Below, piece by piece: positions 45,010-55,168 of a DNA stretch of 64,000 nucleotides. The notes beneath the pieces are model-generated. The model saw only the letters and a program-made list of their open reading frames with translations. It made no database searches and was not told the DNA's origin. Made by a program: the position numbers and the translations under genes. This DNA comes from a virus. How positions within the stretch are numbered: the first letter of the stretch is position 1; each line of letters starts with the position of its first letter. The stretch covers positions 24,292 to 88,291 of IMG/VR virus record IMGVR_UViG_3300021091_003726. One strand, 5' to 3'.

Positions 45010-47310
45010 TCAGAGTCTCCGCGCGTTAGATAGTTCTGCTAAAGCTTTTTTAAAATCTTCTTTTTCACCAAAAAGAGCTCTTAATGTTCTTATGTCATCT
45101 AATTTTGCACTAGCCATAATGCTTTCTTGTACACCAGAAGGTTGTCTTGTTAAGCTAAATGCTAATCTTCTGTTACCGGCCGCGTCATCATAGGTCATAA
45201 GTCTTGGCAGGCCTTTGTCGTCCAAGTCGAATCCACCCAGTGATTGAAAGAACTCTGGAACTGCACCAGGTGCAAAGAATAATCTTCCATTACTAATTCT
45301 AAATTTTAATAATTCTGCTGTTTGATCATTTCCAGCTAATTTAAAGTTAATATTTTCTATACCCTTACCAAGTATCGATTCTTCTCCTCCGCCTAAAGCA
45401 CCTGCGGTTTCGGTGCTCACTGCAAACCTAAACACGTTAGGCATTGTGGGCAGATATCTTATCTGGCCTTCTTTGGTGGTCATTCTAAATGCTTCTGACG
45501 CAAATGTGCTATGAAGCAAATTCATCATTTCTGGAGATTGTTTAGGACCTATTCCGGATTGGTGCAGTTCCAGAATCCTTCTTGCATATTCTTGGTTTCT
45601 AACTTTTGCTGATCTTATAGATGATGGAAGATTTGAAAGATCTTCAGTGAGATTTTTATTTAACATATTTCTAATTTTTTCAGGAAGAACATCTGAATTT
45701 ATTGCCTCTTGAAAATCGCTCGCTACCTGAGCGGAGTACTGTTTTATTGATTGCAATTCTTCTGGACTTGAAAATATTTCAGGATGAAACGCAACAGAGA
45801 CAGGGTCAGCATATACGCTGCTACTAGAAGAACCAAATCCACTAATTGTTATAAAGTTTTTTGATCCACCTAATCCTATTTCTTCTTTCAATCCAGATCT
45901 ACCTATTATCATAGAGACATTCTCAAATCCCTTGCCAAGATCTCTACTAATATCAAATGCTGTTTTTATTCCAAAATTATCATAATATCCTCTACCAGTT
46001 ACCTGATAAAGGTTTTCTGCTCTACCAATAACATTTTTTCTCTGCTGTAATTGTTCTAACTTTTGCATTAACTGCTGTTTATTTGCTGGAGATGTTGAAC
46101 TTGCTATGTCCTGTTTTAATTGATTAATTTGAGTATCCAATTCTTCAACTGCTTTATTTATAACTTTTTTATTTAAAACTGCAATACCATCAAATTCTTT
46201 TTCTGCGTCATCCATAAATCTTGTAAAGATTTTAATTTCATCTTCAGAAATAAAACCTTTTGTTTTCATGTCATCTAATTTAGCTTTTAAATCTTTATTG
46301 CTTGTTGCATTGCGTATTAAATCTTTTATGTCTGATCTTTGAAAAAAGCCATCTATAAATTTTTGTGGATCTTGAATTACAGTAGTTTTAGGATCTAAAG
46401 ATTTAATTGAGTTTTTTACAGATTTTTCTAAAATAGTTGCTGAATCTATTTGTGCTATTGCTTTTTGTTCTAATGAATTTACATCACCCAATCCAAGTTG
46501 TTTTCTTAAAATTTCTAAACCCTCTTCAATAACAACTGCTTTGGGATCTTTGGTTCCAAGAGCAGCTCTTAAAGTATCTTCGGTTATGGTTATATCTCTT
46601 TCTGAGATTAAACCTTTCATTCTTTTTGTAATCTTTTCCATAAATGCATCAATTGGTTTATCGCTTGCAAAAACACTAGCAAATTTTTCTTGATTAAATA
46701 TAGGATTACCTATAACGCTTAGCATATAATATGTTTGTTCGTCAGATAGTATTTTTCCACCAACTTTAAATTGCAGTAAGTTTGCACCCTCTTCATCTAT
46801 AAATGGAATAAAACCGCCTTTATCTGGACTTGTTTCTGACATTTTTCTTATTGCTTCAAGAAAGTCTTTTGGCCTTGATCCCTTTTGTGTTTTACTTGCT
46901 ATTATATTTGCACTTACGTCTGTGCCAATAGAGGGTATATCTATGCCCATTGTTTTTAATTTTGCTGCAGTGGCTGGATCTATATTTCTCAGCTTATTTT
47001 GTATTTCACTTAATATTTCACCAACTTGGGCATACTTGGGGTTATTTGGATTATTAGCTAAGTTTAAAACCGAACCCGATGCTGCACTTAATGATTCAAA
47101 CTGAGTCATCATTAAACTACTTGCCCTGATAAAGGCTTCTTGTGGAGTATCTAATCTTTCTCCGGTTGCTGAAACAACATATTGTATGGCGTTTGTAGAT
47201 GGATTTAATTCCACCCTTATTACTCCGCCTCTACCTAAATCTGTTTTTCTAAGTGATTGTTGTGCAGCGGAAAGTCTCTTAATCGGATCTTTAATAAAAT
47301 CGTATAACAT
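45010..47310 (-). CDS. Tail-associated protein (766 aa)
   Basis: A 766-residue soluble protein with long helices (coiled-coil-like around 390-430, QLKQDIASSTSPANKQQLMQ then KLEQLQQRKN) and a mixed beta region near 440-560. It starts in a one-base overlap with the previous stop (TAATG). It lies between the tape-measure candidate and the helical 803-aa protein, so it is likely part of the tail interior or tip. No enzyme motif is seen. The end (ELSNARRL) overlaps the upstream extension of the next frame. Confidence 0.75.
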   Translation of the reverse strand: MLYDFIKDPIKRLSAAQQSLRKTDLGRGGVIRVELNPSTNAIQYVVSATGERLDTPQEAFIRASSLMMTQFESLSAASGSVLNLANNPNNPKYAQVGEILSEIQNKLRNIDPATAAKLKTMGIDIPSIGTDVSANIIASKTQKGSRPKDFLEAIRKMSETSPDKGGFIPFIDEEGANLLQFKVGGKILSDEQTYYMLSVIGNPIFNQEKFASVFASDKPIDAFMEKITKRMKGLISERDITITEDTLRAALGTKDPKAVVIEEGLEILRKQLGLGDVNSLEQKAIAQIDSATILEKSVKNSIKSLDPKTTVIQDPQKFIDGFFQRSDIKDLIRNATSNKDLKAKLDDMKTKGFISEDEIKIFTRFMDDAEKEFDGIAVLNKKVINKAVEELDTQINQLKQDIASSTSPANKQQLMQKLEQLQQRKNVIGRAENLYQVTGRGYYDNFGIKTAFDISRDLGKGFENVSMIIGRSGLKEEIGLGGSKNFITISGFGSSSSSVYADPVSVAFHPEIFSSPEELQSIKQYSAQVASDFQEAINSDVLPEKIRNMLNKNLTEDLSNLPSSIRSAKVRNQEYARRILELHQSGIGPKQSPEMMNLLHSTFASEAFRMTTKEGQIRYLPTMPNVFRFAVSTETAGALGGGEESILGKGIENINFKLAGNDQTAELLKFRISNGRLFFAPGAVPEFFQSLGGFDLDDKGLPRLMTYDDAAGNRRLAFSLTRQPSGVQESIMASAKLDDIRTLRALFGEKEDFKKALAELSNARRL

Positions 47311-50300
47311 TATCTCATCCCTGCTGCAATGCTAAGTTCGTTTGACCCAAATGGGTTCATTACCGGTGTTACTGTCCCAGATATTCCTGCACCACTCATA
47401 ATTTGTCTCAGCCTATAAAGTACATCTGTTCTGGCGGATGGTGCATCAAAAACTGGATAACTTGGGTTTGAAAGATTTGCCTCTTTAATCTGTTGTGGAT
47501 AATAACCCATTTGAGACATTTCAAGACCCATTGATTGACCTATCTTAACTTTTACATGATCCATGTTTGTGTTTGGATGCCAACCTTCCCAAGACAAATC
47601 AGGAAGCTGATGTCTTTCAAAGTATTCTGCTAAGTCTGGCTTTTCTTCAACTGGCATACCCCAGGCAGCTTCGTAAATTCTTCTTTCCAATCTACCAGCG
47701 GTAGAAAGAATTCTTTCTCTTTCTGGTGCCGGGGCATTTAGCATTTCTACAAAGTGTTCTCTTTTCCTTTTGGGTATGGCAAGTTTCAACATATCGATTG
47801 GCATTCCATAAAGGTCTGCTCCATACATTGTTCTTTTTGCGGCTTGTCTATACTGGTTTGCTGCGGCTGAATCTCCAGCTTGTTGTGCCATCGATGCTAA
47901 TCTAGTATTTTTTGTATATGTTAATATATCTGTATATTCTTCAAGAGCAAGTTCTTTTTTTCTTTGAAGTGGCATGTATCTTTCGCCAGTTAATTTTTGA
48001 CCAAGTTGAGATATTGTAGATACTGTTCCTCCGACTACTGTTCCTAAAGCACTGCCGAATAGTCTGGCTTTTGGAGTTCTACCAAAAAATGATCCAATCA
48101 CACCCAAAGCTGCAGCTGCTACCAATGGATTTCTTTGTGTGGCCTTATTGAGCATTGGTTCAATAAAACTTTCAAATGGCCTTTGCCATTGTGGGAAAGT
48201 TGCTCCATAAACATTTCTTCTTTCCCAATCTTCGGTTGCTGTTCTCTTATTTAAGAATTTTGTATTAAACAAAGTATCTCGATGAGCTATATATTCACCA
48301 AGTCTTTGCATTTTTCCTATACTGCCGCCCATCATATTTGTTTGATCTGCGTAAGGAGTAAATTCATACTTGCTTGTTGTTCGCTCTACTCGACCTCTAA
48401 TTTCTTCAACTTTTATTTTTTGATCAGGACTTAAAGCCATCTTGTCCATCATTTTATTTAGAGATTTAAACTGCTGAGAATACGGAGCAACATCTGCAAG
48501 AATTTTAAATTGATCAACTAAACCATACCTACCAGTTTCGTCTGCAGATACCTTATTGAATCTTTCATATCCTATTCCAGGAAGTCTTAGCTCTCCTTCT
48601 TGGACTTTTGTAAATGGATCTCCTGTTTGAAAGTTAATATAATATTCTGGACCCGGCATGAATGGATATTGTTTGCCCATTGTATTAGCAATCGGATTTA
48701 TGTAATCTATTCCAGTTCTTTCTTTTGGAATAAATCTTCTTACAATTTCAGAAAATTCTATATTACCAAGAGCACCTTGAGCTGGAATTGGTACGTCACC
48801 CAAACCACCAAGATTTAAATCCCAAAAAGCTCTTGATGTTCCATATCCTTTTGATGCTGATTGAAGCATTGCTTTTTCGGGTTCAAAATCACCTTGACCA
48901 AATCCAAATTTTTCTCTAAGACTTGCAAATCCAAATCCATAAATACCAGCCATTTCTTGAGCTCTATACCCAAATTCTCCAGACAGATCAGATTGTATTG
49001 GCTGACCAGCCGAAGCAATTCTCGGTGGCATTATCCCTCTTTGTTTTGGGGGACCATACGACATTTGCATTAATGGTTGGTTTAGTCCTGCTATAGCATT
49101 ACGTGTCATACCACGTGCTGTGTTTAAAGGAGATTGTGCTGCTCCCCTTAAGTTTGCATTTGAGCCACCAACTTGAGAAAAAACCATAGTTGATGAATAT
49201 GAACCACCGGGACCACCACCCGCACCCCTGTTTATGGGTATAACGTTTGAACCACTTCCCATTCCAGCATTGTATGCGCTGGCGTCATATGCTCCATACT
49301 GACCAACTGACACATACTGACCAAGGCCTTGCATGACTTCCTGTTGATGCATTGAGACTTGTGGTTTAATAATTCTGCCAACAGTAGCATTGAGGACGGT
49401 ATTTATAGGACCAAAAGGACCAGTAAAATATTCTCCTGTTACTGGGTACGGTCTGTCTTCGTAGTGTTTTCTTTCAAATCTATATGGATCTAATGGTCTT
49501 AATGGAGAAATGTCATTGTAAAATAAGAATTTTTCTGCTGGACTTCCATATGTATCAGAGGTAAATAGTGCGCCACCCTGCAATTTTCTATACCAAGATG
49601 GTCTATAGTATTGAATCTTCCCGCCCTTAAATGGCGTATTGCCTAGTGGCCAATATCTCCCCTGCCTAATCGGAACTTCTCCATCTAGAAGTTGTTCTTT
49701 TTTCTCCTCTTTTGTCATGCCACCAGGTGTTATGCCAGCAGCTATTGCTTGAGTTTCAACTATTGCTCTAGCTACTTTTGTTGTTACAAATGGAGAATAT
49801 GTTTTTTCTCCATAATTATCTTCTGGGCCAAGCGCTCCACCCAGCATTCTGTCTGCTGTAAAAGCTGTTGTTCCAGCGGCGTATAGTGGAAGAACTCGCT
49901 TGCCAACCATACCTCTTGCATATAGATCTAATGGGCCTTTAAACTTAGATACATCCAACTGCATTCCTAGTGTTCCGAAATATCTATTTAAACGTTCTAC
50001 ACCTTGGGATACTGCGGTTGATGCTCCTGAGTAAGAGCTTGGATCTGAATATGTCGTAAATCCTAATGCGCTTTTTATGGCGCCAAATGGATTTTTTTCA
50101 AATACAGTCCCAAACGTTGGAACAAAGGTTATTGCATTTGCAGAAGATCCCAATGGATCTGTTGATAATTCTCCAATTTTATAAGGAGCGGTTCCAAAAG
50201 CTTTTTTAAATGGAGGAAGTAGAGAAGAAAATGGCCTTTTAATATTTGTGCTAATAACAGATCCAGAACCAGATATATATGGATCAAAAAATGATCTTAC

Positions 50301-53300
50301 TGCCCCACTAGCTCTACCTGTTGCAAAATTTGCCAACTGTCCTGCTGCGCTTTTTGCATTATCAAATAATTGAGCATCTCTTTTGTAGGTTAAGAATGCA
50401 CTTGTATTAAATAATGTTGATAATGCTGCTGCCTGTGCTTCTGCAAATTCTGATGCTGGTAATTGAGATTTTAATCTCAATATCACATCTTGCATGGCGA
50501 TGAACATATCATCTTGATTTCCAGTTAATATGGCGTTTGTTTGGGAAACAAATCTGAATATTTCATTTCGCATTTCGTCTATCTTTGTCGAAATGGACGG
50601 AGATCTTTGAGCCAATTGCGAAGTAGCTAGAAGATTGCTTTCTGTTTGTAGTTTTCTTATTCTAGAAAAAGATTGCTCTATAACTCTTGGGTCTATTCCT
50701 CTTTGCCTCGCCTGAGCTTTAAGTAGGGGCAAAGATTGCTCTACCTCATTTGCAAAGTCAAAAAGTTCTTTTTGTGTAGTTAAGTTAGCAATGCTTTTAT
50801 TTGTTGCGCCAAAAGTAAATAATGTTTTATCAAATGCTTCTAATTGCTCCATTACTTTTTTGGGCAAGCCGTATTGGAAGGTGTTCTTTCTTAAATCGTT
50901 CATTGCAGTCAATATTTGTCTTTCTTCAAGACCACTAACTGCTGCTCCAGCTTCATCTATAAAGCTAACTGCACCACCGTTTGATTTCAATCTAATTTTT
51001 TTAGAAATACTATCTGTTTTAAGTGTTACTTCATCTCCAGTTAATAACTTAGATAATATTTTTGGATTATTTATATCAACATTTCTTTTTTGGAATCTAG
51101 ACAAAAGACCGAATATAGAGTTTGGCTGCTCGGAATCAAATGCCATTCTACTCTTAAATTTAACAGCTCTTTGATTGTTGCTAGAATTATTTAATACTCT
51201 ATCTAAGAATCTAGAACCTGATTGACCTGTTACCTCATAAGCTGCTTGACCAGAAAGACCAGCTGCATATCTGGCATGCCTTGTTAACATTTCTGTACTA
51301 TTTGTTGGAAGTGGCCTGTATGTTCCTCTTAATGTTTTTCCAAAAGTTGCACCGGATTCTGAGTTAACAGAGTAACTAGTAATTTTACCCTTTGTTCCAA
51401 GGAATCCACCAGTACTGTGCCATATGTGAAAATCCGCTTTAGAAGAAGCTAATTCACCAAATGGTTGTACAGATCTTCCGGGACTATATTGTAGTGGCCC
51501 TCTTTTGGCCATGTCCATAAAAGATCTGAATCCAAATAAATCAGCTGGATTTAATTTAATGATTGGTATTTGAAATTCAGAAGCAAAGAATGACGCAATA
51601 TTTGAAAAAGTACTTTTTATCGTACTGAAATCTAATATATTTCCTGATCTAGTTTTATAAACTCCATCTAACCTGCTAAGTCCTATTGACTTAGAAACTG
51701 GATCATTAATTGCCATCCTTCCAGCAAGATCTGATATTATTCTTTTTTGAGAATCGGGTAATCCTTTAAATCTATCTTTTTGTATAGCTTCATCTATTAG
51801 AAGTGGTTTTAATCCAAAAATATTATAGTTGCCACCAAATAATCCAGATGATATTTGCCTTTTTTCTAAGAGAAAAGATCTTAACCCTACAAAATCATTT
51901 GGATCAAATCCTCTATTAGCTAATCCACGTCTAACAACATCATCTGATACTGCTCTTCCAGAATCATTTTTTAATTTTACACCAAGTACTTGTGCAGTTT
52001 TTCTCTGCAGGAATTGTTGTTTTGCTGAGGTTAATGGTCCAACAAATTCATTGTAAACTGCTTTTTGAGGTCTAAGAATTGTTCCAGCAATATCTACTAG
52101 ATCATTTCTGGCAAACGAATTCCATTGATTTGAGATTTTGTTCCTCATTCCCAATTGGAATTCTTTGCTCAAGAATTGAGAATTTGTTTCATCAATAATT
52201 TCTTTTAAGAAATTTTGTGGACTAATTCCACCAGCAGCGGCTGTTAAAGACTCCTCAAAGCTTTTTCCGTGTTTTATAGTTTTGTATTTTTTAAGAACAA
52301 TATCGTAATAGTCACTTTCATCGGCAATTATTGTTGCTCTTCCTATTGAAATTACGTTTGTATTATGAGATCCTCTTCCTGGAGTATTTACTCTTAATTG
52401 TTTTACAAAATCATCTATTTGATCATCGCCCAATACCCCTTTCGCTTTAAGTCTTTGTGCAAGAAGGCCTTTATACGCATCTGTTTGTTGGCCTCTAAAA
52501 AAATCTGATCTAGAGAAATTTTTGTCTGATGGACCACCAGCACCAAGCAATGATACCTGTCCAGCAAGTCGTGTTAACCTACTAGAATGTTGAGATTGAA
52601 TTCTCTGTATTGATTTTTCAAAAGCGTTTCGAGACGCTGTGCCAACTGCCATAGAGGCATCTGATATAATTTCGTTATATCTAATTGAACTTTGAATAGC
52701 ATCATACGCTTGTCCAGACATTTTAAATTCTTTATAGCCAGATTTTATCGCCCCGCTTAATCCTCTGAATGCTGGAATGGCATCAAACGCTCCATATTTA
52801 ATAGTTGTATTCGTTCCTGGAATTGTGGCTGGAGAATCAAGACCAAAAGCAAAAGCTTTTACTGCTGCAGTCACCCTTTGTGATGGACTTAAATTTTTTG
52901 CCCTTGCTGCGTCGGCTGCAATTTTTGGACCATGCCTAGCATCATGAAGGGATTGAACAAATCTTGGTTGTTCCTTAAAGGCTTCAGCGGCAGCGTTGAA
53001 TCCACCACTTAGTTGTGATGATTTCTTTAAAAATTTATTTGATATACTAGCAGCGTCGTGACCAACTTCTGACAAAACTTCAGAAAGATCTACAATTCCC
53101 CTACTCAAAGCTTGTCTTGTTGGGCTTTGGCTCCTTATTGAGCTCATTGAGTTCTTAAAGTTTATTAAAGAACTTCTTGTAGCTGTTGTGCTAGTTCCTA
53201 GTATTTCAAATGGAAGGATGGTTGTTGCTAGGTTTGTAACAGATGTTTTAACAAAATCAGTTACTACGTCTACTGGATTATACCAATTAACTTTTTTCTT

Positions 53301-53918
53301 ATCTTCATTTTTTCCAAAAAAATTATCAGTCAATCCTCTTTGGGCAACGTATAGCGCAGGAAGTTCATAGGGAAGTCTTCTTCCGGCTCTGATTAATCTT
53401 TTTTGTATTTCATCCTGCATTGCAAACAATGCGGGTGGGGCATGTGTTGGGCCCCTTTGAGCTTGTCTTATTTCATCTTTTGTTAGATTATAAAGTCTAT
53501 TAGATTCACTATTGACACCTTTGTAGCCAGTAGTTAATCCTTCTTCAGTTTCAAATACAAGTTTTGAGTAAGAATCAACACCTTCTTCAACAAATCTTTT
53601 TACACCTTGAAGTTGATCTAAATGTCTTCTTATATCAGTTATTGTTCTAACTGAAGAAGTTGCAAAATCAGATGTTGAATTCTGTAACTTTTGGGCTAGC
53701 TTTAGCCCACCCTTTTTCATCATTGCTGACATTACGCCAGCAACTGCTATTGTTGCTCCAGTATGAGCAAAGAATCTCATTACCGGATGACCATCTAAAG
53801 CCTTTGTTAGTTGACCACTATTTGGAGAAACGCCTTCAGTTTCTCCTTCATTGAAAGATAAATCCCTGGACGTAACACCATAACCCAAGTTATGAATTGG
53901 TCCACGATCTCTAATCAA
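47310..53918 (-). CDS. Tape-measure protein candidate (2202 aa)
   Basis: The first long gene after the two tail-assembly chaperones, the standard place of the tape-measure gene. It starts at a TTG (53916-53918) with a strong AAGGGG site at 53926-53931. It has helical regions, a hydrophobic segment near 50-66 (AHTGATIAVAGVMSAMM), and another Ala/Gly-rich hydrophobic region near 1925-1965 (NPLVAAAALGVIGSFFG; GSALGTVVGGTVSTI), as tape measures often have near membrane-inserting parts. A striking Trp/Tyr-rich motif lies near 1415-1440 (GRYWPLGNTPF; YYRPSWYRKL). If it spans the tail in extended helix (about 0.15 nm per residue), the tail would be around 330 nm; this is an estimate. Confidence 0.82.
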   Translation of the reverse strand: MIRDRGPIHNLGYGVTSRDLSFNEGETEGVSPNSGQLTKALDGHPVMRFFAHTGATIAVAGVMSAMMKKGGLKLAQKLQNSTSDFATSSVRTITDIRRHLDQLQGVKRFVEEGVDSYSKLVFETEEGLTTGYKGVNSESNRLYNLTKDEIRQAQRGPTHAPPALFAMQDEIQKRLIRAGRRLPYELPALYVAQRGLTDNFFGKNEDKKKVNWYNPVDVVTDFVKTSVTNLATTILPFEILGTSTTATRSSLINFKNSMSSIRSQSPTRQALSRGIVDLSEVLSEVGHDAASISNKFLKKSSQLSGGFNAAAEAFKEQPRFVQSLHDARHGPKIAADAARAKNLSPSQRVTAAVKAFAFGLDSPATIPGTNTTIKYGAFDAIPAFRGLSGAIKSGYKEFKMSGQAYDAIQSSIRYNEIISDASMAVGTASRNAFEKSIQRIQSQHSSRLTRLAGQVSLLGAGGPSDKNFSRSDFFRGQQTDAYKGLLAQRLKAKGVLGDDQIDDFVKQLRVNTPGRGSHNTNVISIGRATIIADESDYYDIVLKKYKTIKHGKSFEESLTAAAGGISPQNFLKEIIDETNSQFLSKEFQLGMRNKISNQWNSFARNDLVDIAGTILRPQKAVYNEFVGPLTSAKQQFLQRKTAQVLGVKLKNDSGRAVSDDVVRRGLANRGFDPNDFVGLRSFLLEKRQISSGLFGGNYNIFGLKPLLIDEAIQKDRFKGLPDSQKRIISDLAGRMAINDPVSKSIGLSRLDGVYKTRSGNILDFSTIKSTFSNIASFFASEFQIPIIKLNPADLFGFRSFMDMAKRGPLQYSPGRSVQPFGELASSKADFHIWHSTGGFLGTKGKITSYSVNSESGATFGKTLRGTYRPLPTNSTEMLTRHARYAAGLSGQAAYEVTGQSGSRFLDRVLNNSSNNQRAVKFKSRMAFDSEQPNSIFGLLSRFQKRNVDINNPKILSKLLTGDEVTLKTDSISKKIRLKSNGGAVSFIDEAGAAVSGLEERQILTAMNDLRKNTFQYGLPKKVMEQLEAFDKTLFTFGATNKSIANLTTQKELFDFANEVEQSLPLLKAQARQRGIDPRVIEQSFSRIRKLQTESNLLATSQLAQRSPSISTKIDEMRNEIFRFVSQTNAILTGNQDDMFIAMQDVILRLKSQLPASEFAEAQAAALSTLFNTSAFLTYKRDAQLFDNAKSAAGQLANFATGRASGAVRSFFDPYISGSGSVISTNIKRPFSSLLPPFKKAFGTAPYKIGELSTDPLGSSANAITFVPTFGTVFEKNPFGAIKSALGFTTYSDPSSYSGASTAVSQGVERLNRYFGTLGMQLDVSKFKGPLDLYARGMVGKRVLPLYAAGTTAFTADRMLGGALGPEDNYGEKTYSPFVTTKVARAIVETQAIAAGITPGGMTKEEKKEQLLDGEVPIRQGRYWPLGNTPFKGGKIQYYRPSWYRKLQGGALFTSDTYGSPAEKFLFYNDISPLRPLDPYRFERKHYEDRPYPVTGEYFTGPFGPINTVLNATVGRIIKPQVSMHQQEVMQGLGQYVSVGQYGAYDASAYNAGMGSGSNVIPINRGAGGGPGGSYSSTMVFSQVGGSNANLRGAAQSPLNTARGMTRNAIAGLNQPLMQMSYGPPKQRGIMPPRIASAGQPIQSDLSGEFGYRAQEMAGIYGFGFASLREKFGFGQGDFEPEKAMLQSASKGYGTSRAFWDLNLGGLGDVPIPAQGALGNIEFSEIVRRFIPKERTGIDYINPIANTMGKQYPFMPGPEYYINFQTGDPFTKVQEGELRLPGIGYERFNKVSADETGRYGLVDQFKILADVAPYSQQFKSLNKMMDKMALSPDQKIKVEEIRGRVERTTSKYEFTPYADQTNMMGGSIGKMQRLGEYIAHRDTLFNTKFLNKRTATEDWERRNVYGATFPQWQRPFESFIEPMLNKATQRNPLVAAAALGVIGSFFGRTPKARLFGSALGTVVGGTVSTISQLGQKLTGERYMPLQRKKELALEEYTDILTYTKNTRLASMAQQAGDSAAANQYRQAAKRTMYGADLYGMPIDMLKLAIPKRKREHFVEMLNAPAPERERILSTAGRLERRIYEAAWGMPVEEKPDLAEYFERHQLPDLSWEGWHPNTNMDHVKVKIGQSMGLEMSQMGYYPQQIKEANLSNPSYPVFDAPSARTDVLYRLRQIMSGAGISGTVTPVMNPFGSNELSIAAGMR

Positions 53919-53936
53919 TTTAATTCCCCTTAATTA

Positions 53937-54566
53937 TTATTGCATACCCCAAAGCTTTTGGGCTATTGGGTCTTGGTAATTTGCTTCTCCTGCTTTCTTT
54001 GAAAGATTATGCCTTGCTGCTGATTGTTTTTGTTTTACCAATTCTTCTTCAGGATCTATCAATTGAAGAGTAATATTGGTTGATTCAATTCCGTTTATAT
54101 TTTGTTTTATTTCTATAATTTTTTCAGACAAAGCAACTAATTCTGCCAATTGAGAAAAAGTCATCTTATTTAAATCTTCAGGAGAATATGTAGTTATAGT
54201 AGCCAAAACAAAAGCTTTCATTAAGCTTCTTACTTCATTTGCTTTTTGTCTTTTTGATTCTAATATACTCTTGGCTAAATTGGCAGAGAAGAAACCAGAA
54301 AAATCCATTATTTCTTGAGCCAAGGAAGATATTAACCCAGGCTGTACTGTATCTACAGAAAAGCTGTCAGGATATACAACAGCAGAATTAATAATTAAAT
54401 CTTCTGCGTCTAAAGAAGATGTTTCCTCAGAATTTTTATATTCAATAATTTTGTCATATTCATCAAATGTTAATTCTCTAAAAATTACTTGTTGATTTTT
54501 TAGATTAACACTAAATATAGAACCATGTTTCTTTTTAAGTTCATAAAGTTTTTCAGGTTCTATCAT
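53937..54566 (-). CDS. Tail-assembly chaperone 2 (209 aa)
   Basis: Residues about 9-95 align with the upstream 171-aa gene: LKKKHGSIFSVNLKNQQVIF then RELTFDEYDKIIEY, NSAVVYPDSF, and LAQEIMDFSGF match the blocks of the neighbour in order. A helical C-terminal part is unique (SLMKAFVLATITTYSPEDLN; LVALSEKIIEIKQNI). Two such proteins directly before the tape measure fit the tail-assembly chaperone pair that coats the tape measure during tube assembly. Here they are separate genes rather than one frameshifted gene. Confidence 0.72.
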   Translation of the reverse strand: MIEPEKLYELKKKHGSIFSVNLKNQQVIFRELTFDEYDKIIEYKNSEETSSLDAEDLIINSAVVYPDSFSVDTVQPGLISSLAQEIMDFSGFFSANLAKSILESKRQKANEVRSLMKAFVLATITTYSPEDLNKMTFSQLAELVALSEKIIEIKQNINGIESTNITLQLIDPEEELVKQKQSAARHNLSKKAGEANYQDPIAQKLWGMQ

Positions 54567-54575
54567 GTTTTCAAA

Positions 54576-55091
54576 TTATAGCTGTCTTACTTCCAAAGCA
54601 ACGAATCCAGAGGCTTCTAATACCTCTTGAGAAATCAAAGATGGAATACCTGCCATAATACCCTTTATCTCTATCTTGTCATACTGTGGATAAAGAATAC
54701 ATAGTTCAGCGATTGCTTCTTCGTTCCACATGTTTGCCTCTGCAGATGTTAGTTGACCGGCTTGAACAAGTTGTTCCATTTTTTTAACAAGATTTTTATA
54801 TTCAAGTCTATTAAGAACTCTCCAAACAATATGCTTATCAAAGGTAATTGATGTAACATATATTTCACCAAATTGTTCTTTCCATGCTTTAATCATTCCG
54901 GCATTGGGGCCACCATCCCAAATTTCCTGATCATCAGGAAGGGACTCAACACTTACTGCTTCTTCAACTACTAATTCAGTCTCTACATTTTCTCCAGCTG
55001 GACCTTCAACTTTTACTTCTGTTACTTCTTCAGCGCCTATTTGTTCTGCTAATTCTGGATTGCCCTTGATTGTTACTTTTCTTTGTGTCAT
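54576..55091 (-). CDS. Tail-assembly chaperone 1 (171 aa)
   Basis: An acidic, poorly structured N-terminal 60 residues (VTEVKVEGPAGENVETELVV) precede the shared chaperone core: KEQFGEIYVTSITFDKHIVW, RVLNRLEYKNLVKKME, AELCILYPQYD and ISQEVLEASGF. The homology to the next gene (same blocks, same spacing) plus position before the tape measure support the call. The start has an AAGGAG site and a good sigma70-type promoter 32 nt further upstream. Confidence 0.75.
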   Translation of the reverse strand: MTQRKVTIKGNPELAEQIGAEEVTEVKVEGPAGENVETELVVEEAVSVESLPDDQEIWDGGPNAGMIKAWKEQFGEIYVTSITFDKHIVWRVLNRLEYKNLVKKMEQLVQAGQLTSAEANMWNEEAIAELCILYPQYDKIEIKGIMAGIPSLISQEVLEASGFVALEVRQL

Positions 55092-55168
55092 TATTTCTCC
55101 TTAAATAAAAAAATCATAATACATTATACATGATATATTTTTATATTACAAATTTAATTATTAATTAT
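55092..55168 (-). promoter_or_regulatory. Sigma70-type promoter and leader of the tail-chaperone operon
   Basis: In the minus strand, -35 TTGTAA (reverse of 55146-55151) and -10 TATAAT (reverse of 55123-55128) are separated by exactly 17 bp, with a TG just before the -10. An AAGGAG ribosome-binding site precedes the ATG of the chaperone gene. It lies in a 77-nt gap, one of the longer ones in the late region. It should be read by host RNA polymerase and start a transcript through the chaperones and tape measure. Confidence 0.65.

Noticed and set aside
55110-55135. Inverted repeat near the chaperone promoter
   Set aside because: The pairing around ATCAT/ATGAT is imperfect and overlaps the -10 box; in AT-rich DNA such partial palindromes are common, so I do not call an operator.
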